From Meandrina meandrites (Eukaryota; Cnidaria; Anthozoa; Scleractinia; Meandrinidae), in contig OY855906.1 in the NCBI GenBank assembly GCA_963693305.1, forward strand, positions 25,621,289 through 25,685,288: a DNA stretch of 64,000 nucleotides, read 5' to 3'. This document shows, piece by piece, positions 58,613 through 64,000 of this stretch (its first letter is position 1; each line of letters starts with the position of its first letter). The translations under genes were made by a program, and so were the position numbers. The notes beneath the pieces were generated by a model. The model was not told the origin of the DNA, ran no database searches, and saw nothing but the letters and a program-made list of their open reading frames with translations.

Positions 58613-59686
58613 GCAAGGTGTTGAGTAGCTTTTGCCATTTTTATAAAGCGCGTAACAAGTTTGTTTTTCCTTCCTTCTATATTGACACTCTTTACCATGG
58701 CAACGAAATCGCTAAGTGTTGCATTTCCTTGTGTAGAGATAATATTTACCTGGCAATGGGTTAATTATATAGGAAAGTGATCTTCTATTCAAATTTTTCG
58801 AAAACTACTCTACTTGAATATTGTCATCTTTAAGCCAGGACGGGACATGTTTGCAAAATTCAGATGAAAATTTGCAAAGCAATTGTAAGTGCTCGAGGGA
58901 TTCTGATCCTAGCTTCTTGAAAAGAAGTACAGCTTGAAGATTGCACCAGACCGTTTTTCGTTGGTAAACACGATATATATTTAGAATCTTGTTTTGAACT
59001 TTTCTAAACAAATGAACCAACAAAAAATGCTTACTTGCTTACTTGTGCTAAACTCGTGAAAGAAATTGTTTTAAATTAAATGCAGGAGTTTAATGGTACA
59101 GGGACACTAATCATCTATCTTAGATTTATATAACTTTAAAGTATGATTAAGCAATTGAATTTATAATTAAGGTTAAGTTTAATATTTTGCTATTGTTTCT
59201 AGTTTTTAATTTTTAATTTTCATCACTATTAATCTGATATTTATCTTATCAATTGAAATAAAGATATAACAGGCACGTTATTATAGCTCATGTAATTTAC
59301 ACCGAACTGCAATAACGTTGTCATAGAAATAAATAAGAATTAAGCAAATAAGAATTATTAAGGCATTACAACTCCCGGATATGTTTGAAATTCGCCGGAA
59401 GGAGCAGCCTCGAATCGCCTCAAAATACACGTGAATCAATTTATCAATATAAATTCTTGGTTTTCCCGTAAATGCTGCCAGCTATGATGATAGAGTAAAT
59501 TAATTTCTTTTTAGCTTCTCTCATGTTTCTTTTTAATGTGACAATGTTATTGCAACTATACATACATTGGGCACGAATCGCATTTTCAGTTTTTTGCCAG
59601 CCCCAGCTGCTTTTTAACCAAACAGGCAGTTACAAGTGCCCACCCACTCTACTCATTACGTCTCCACCTTACGTTGCGGTGTTTGT
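58613..59686. other. likely 3' flank and UTR of the lectin gene, nothing coding
   Basis: AT-rich sequence following the lectin stop codon on the minus strand. No exon recognised. Confidence 0.35.
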
Positions 59687-62670
<2,984 letters not shown>

Positions 62671-64000
62671 CTTTCAAAAACAAAGTACAAGATCTACATG
62701 TGAAATTTTGCTTGTAAACCCGGGCTTACTTTAACCCTCCTCCTAGGATAACCCTAGCACTAACAGACTAGGCTTACCTTTCCTGCTTGTAAACAGGGCA
62801 TAAGGCTGGAAGCAAACATGAATGAGGTTGAATATTTAGAACCATAGACAGATAAAAAGGAGTAAGTTACATGTAATCAGTTTGTTCGAAGTAGGCGAAT
62901 CAATGTATATTGTCTAGCAGAGTCACCCAACATCTGTTCAGAAAATCACCAAAATCAAATGTCGTTTTGGTTAAGGGAAAACAATTTCCAGAAAGGCAAG
63001 AAAAGCTCAGAATTTCGGGTAATAAGATTTCATCCCCCAAAAAATCTCTGCTACCTAAAAAAAAAAACAACTTGATTGCAAGGCTGGTACTATGACAGAA
63101 GGGCAATATTTATTGGCCAATATTTCAACAAGCAGAGTTAGTCTTCTTCAGGGCCAGTACAATGTGAGAATTTTCTTTTTCACAATTTTTTTCTGCTGTA
63201 GTACCAGCCTTTCAATCAAGTTGGTTTTATCTGCACTTAACGTGACGTCTGGTACGTGCATTTCTTTAACAAGAGATCCGACAACAGACAAGCCAGGTAA
63301 TTTTATTCTTCGTTGCGTGGTCCTCTGCATCCAAACGTTTTTTTTTTTTAAAAAAAAAAAGATTGAGCATCTCATCGACATTTTGCCATTGACAAGAGTT
63401 TTAATCTCACCAAGGTTATGCCGGGTTTTTAGGTTGTAATGCTGACGTAAGTATACATATGGTTATAAAGAACCCAGTGCATTGTAGGTTACTTTGCTTT
63501 CCTCAGTTAAAGAAAGCCCTTGTGTATAGGGTCGGTTGGCAGTGAAGGAAATTTCTAATACTCATTTGTCAAACCAATGTAAATTCAAGAATTGTCCATT
63601 TTGAAAGCGCCACCTGGTTGCTTAATCATGAATGTCAGAGCGAGTTGTTTACAGGTACTCGTCCAAACTTAATGTAGCTTACTGGCGGGTATAATTAGAA
63701 TACATGAATTTTTCATCTTGAGGTATTTTTAGCTTTTGATATTCACTTTTAAAAATCACACCAAAACATGAGCTGTTCACCAGTGAATAGTGGTGAATTA
63801 TCTCGGTGAATATTCACTAACATTCCCTTTACATTTGGCAAATAACTGTTAGCAGGAAATAGTATGAAGACAAACATAAATATTGGCGGCTGTTGTAAAC
63901 TCATTTATAACTACTGCACAAGGGTCTGGGCTAACTTTTTTTAAAATTCCCATTTTATAATTAAAAAAATAATAATAACACATCATGTGCTTTTTTATCA
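62671..64000. other. upstream flank/intron of the lectin gene
   Basis: Should contain or lead to the 5' exon of the lectin gene. I found no signal-peptide-like frame with a phase-1 donor. It holds one MITE, at 63068-63223. Confidence 0.4.
63068..63223. mobile_element. 156-bp MITE with 24-bp inverted ends
   Basis: Left end caacttgattgcaaggctgg, right end ccagcctttcaatcaagttg, non-coding between. Short open frames across it are artefacts of the palindrome. Confidence 0.85.

Overview
This is eukaryotic, intron-rich, AT-leaning genomic DNA packed with short inverted-repeat elements. Gene content and repeat style fit an anthozoan cnidarian, most likely a stony coral. That assignment is inference: a PAN-EGF-EGF-EGF-C-type-lectin protein, a cnidarian-looking class A GPCR, a two-dsRBD protein, a Cas1p-type O-acetyltransferase, CR1/L2-like and RTE-like LINEs, and many MITEs. 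No bacterial operons, CRISPR arrays or phage modules are present.

Layout. (1) About 0.8-1.9 kb, minus strand: N-terminal exon(s) of a Cas1p/RWA-type sugar O-acetyltransferase whose remainder lies off the left edge. (2) 1.9-8.8 kb: repeat-rich intergenic DNA with minisatellites and foldback elements. (3) 8.8-12.8 kb, minus: a two-exon gene for a 230-residue protein with two double-stranded-RNA-binding domains, plausibly a Dicer-partner type protein. (4) 13.5-17 kb: MITEs and a large foldback element carrying a decayed RecQ-like helicase fragment. (5) 19.6-27.6 kb, plus: a five-exon class A GPCR, prostanoid-receptor-like, with a very long cytoplasmic tail (887 aa). (6) 30.9-54.3 kb, plus: a flavin amine oxidase (L-amino-acid-oxidase type) with an N-terminal membrane anchor, six exons, an 11-kb intron full of transposons, and two tandem copies of the terminal exon. 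(7) 54.6-58.6 kb: a broken hAT transposase, an RTE-like LINE 3' end and hairpins. (8) 59.7-62.7 kb, minus: a secreted-type PAN/EGF/C-type lectin gene whose 5' exon(s) were not found.

Exon models were built by hand from GT/AG sites. For the GPCR, amine oxidase, dsRBD gene and lectin, every junction keeps phase. The genes are functionally unrelated neighbours, as expected in an animal genome.

I found no convincing new multi-gene system. The most interesting points are the recent duplication of the oxidase terminal exon with repeat-driven rewriting of one C-terminus, a SINE inserted within the 3' splice-site tract of the same gene, the plant/fungus-like character of the Cas1p protein, and the unusual GPCR. 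All family calls rest on motif recognition by eye; no database search was possible.
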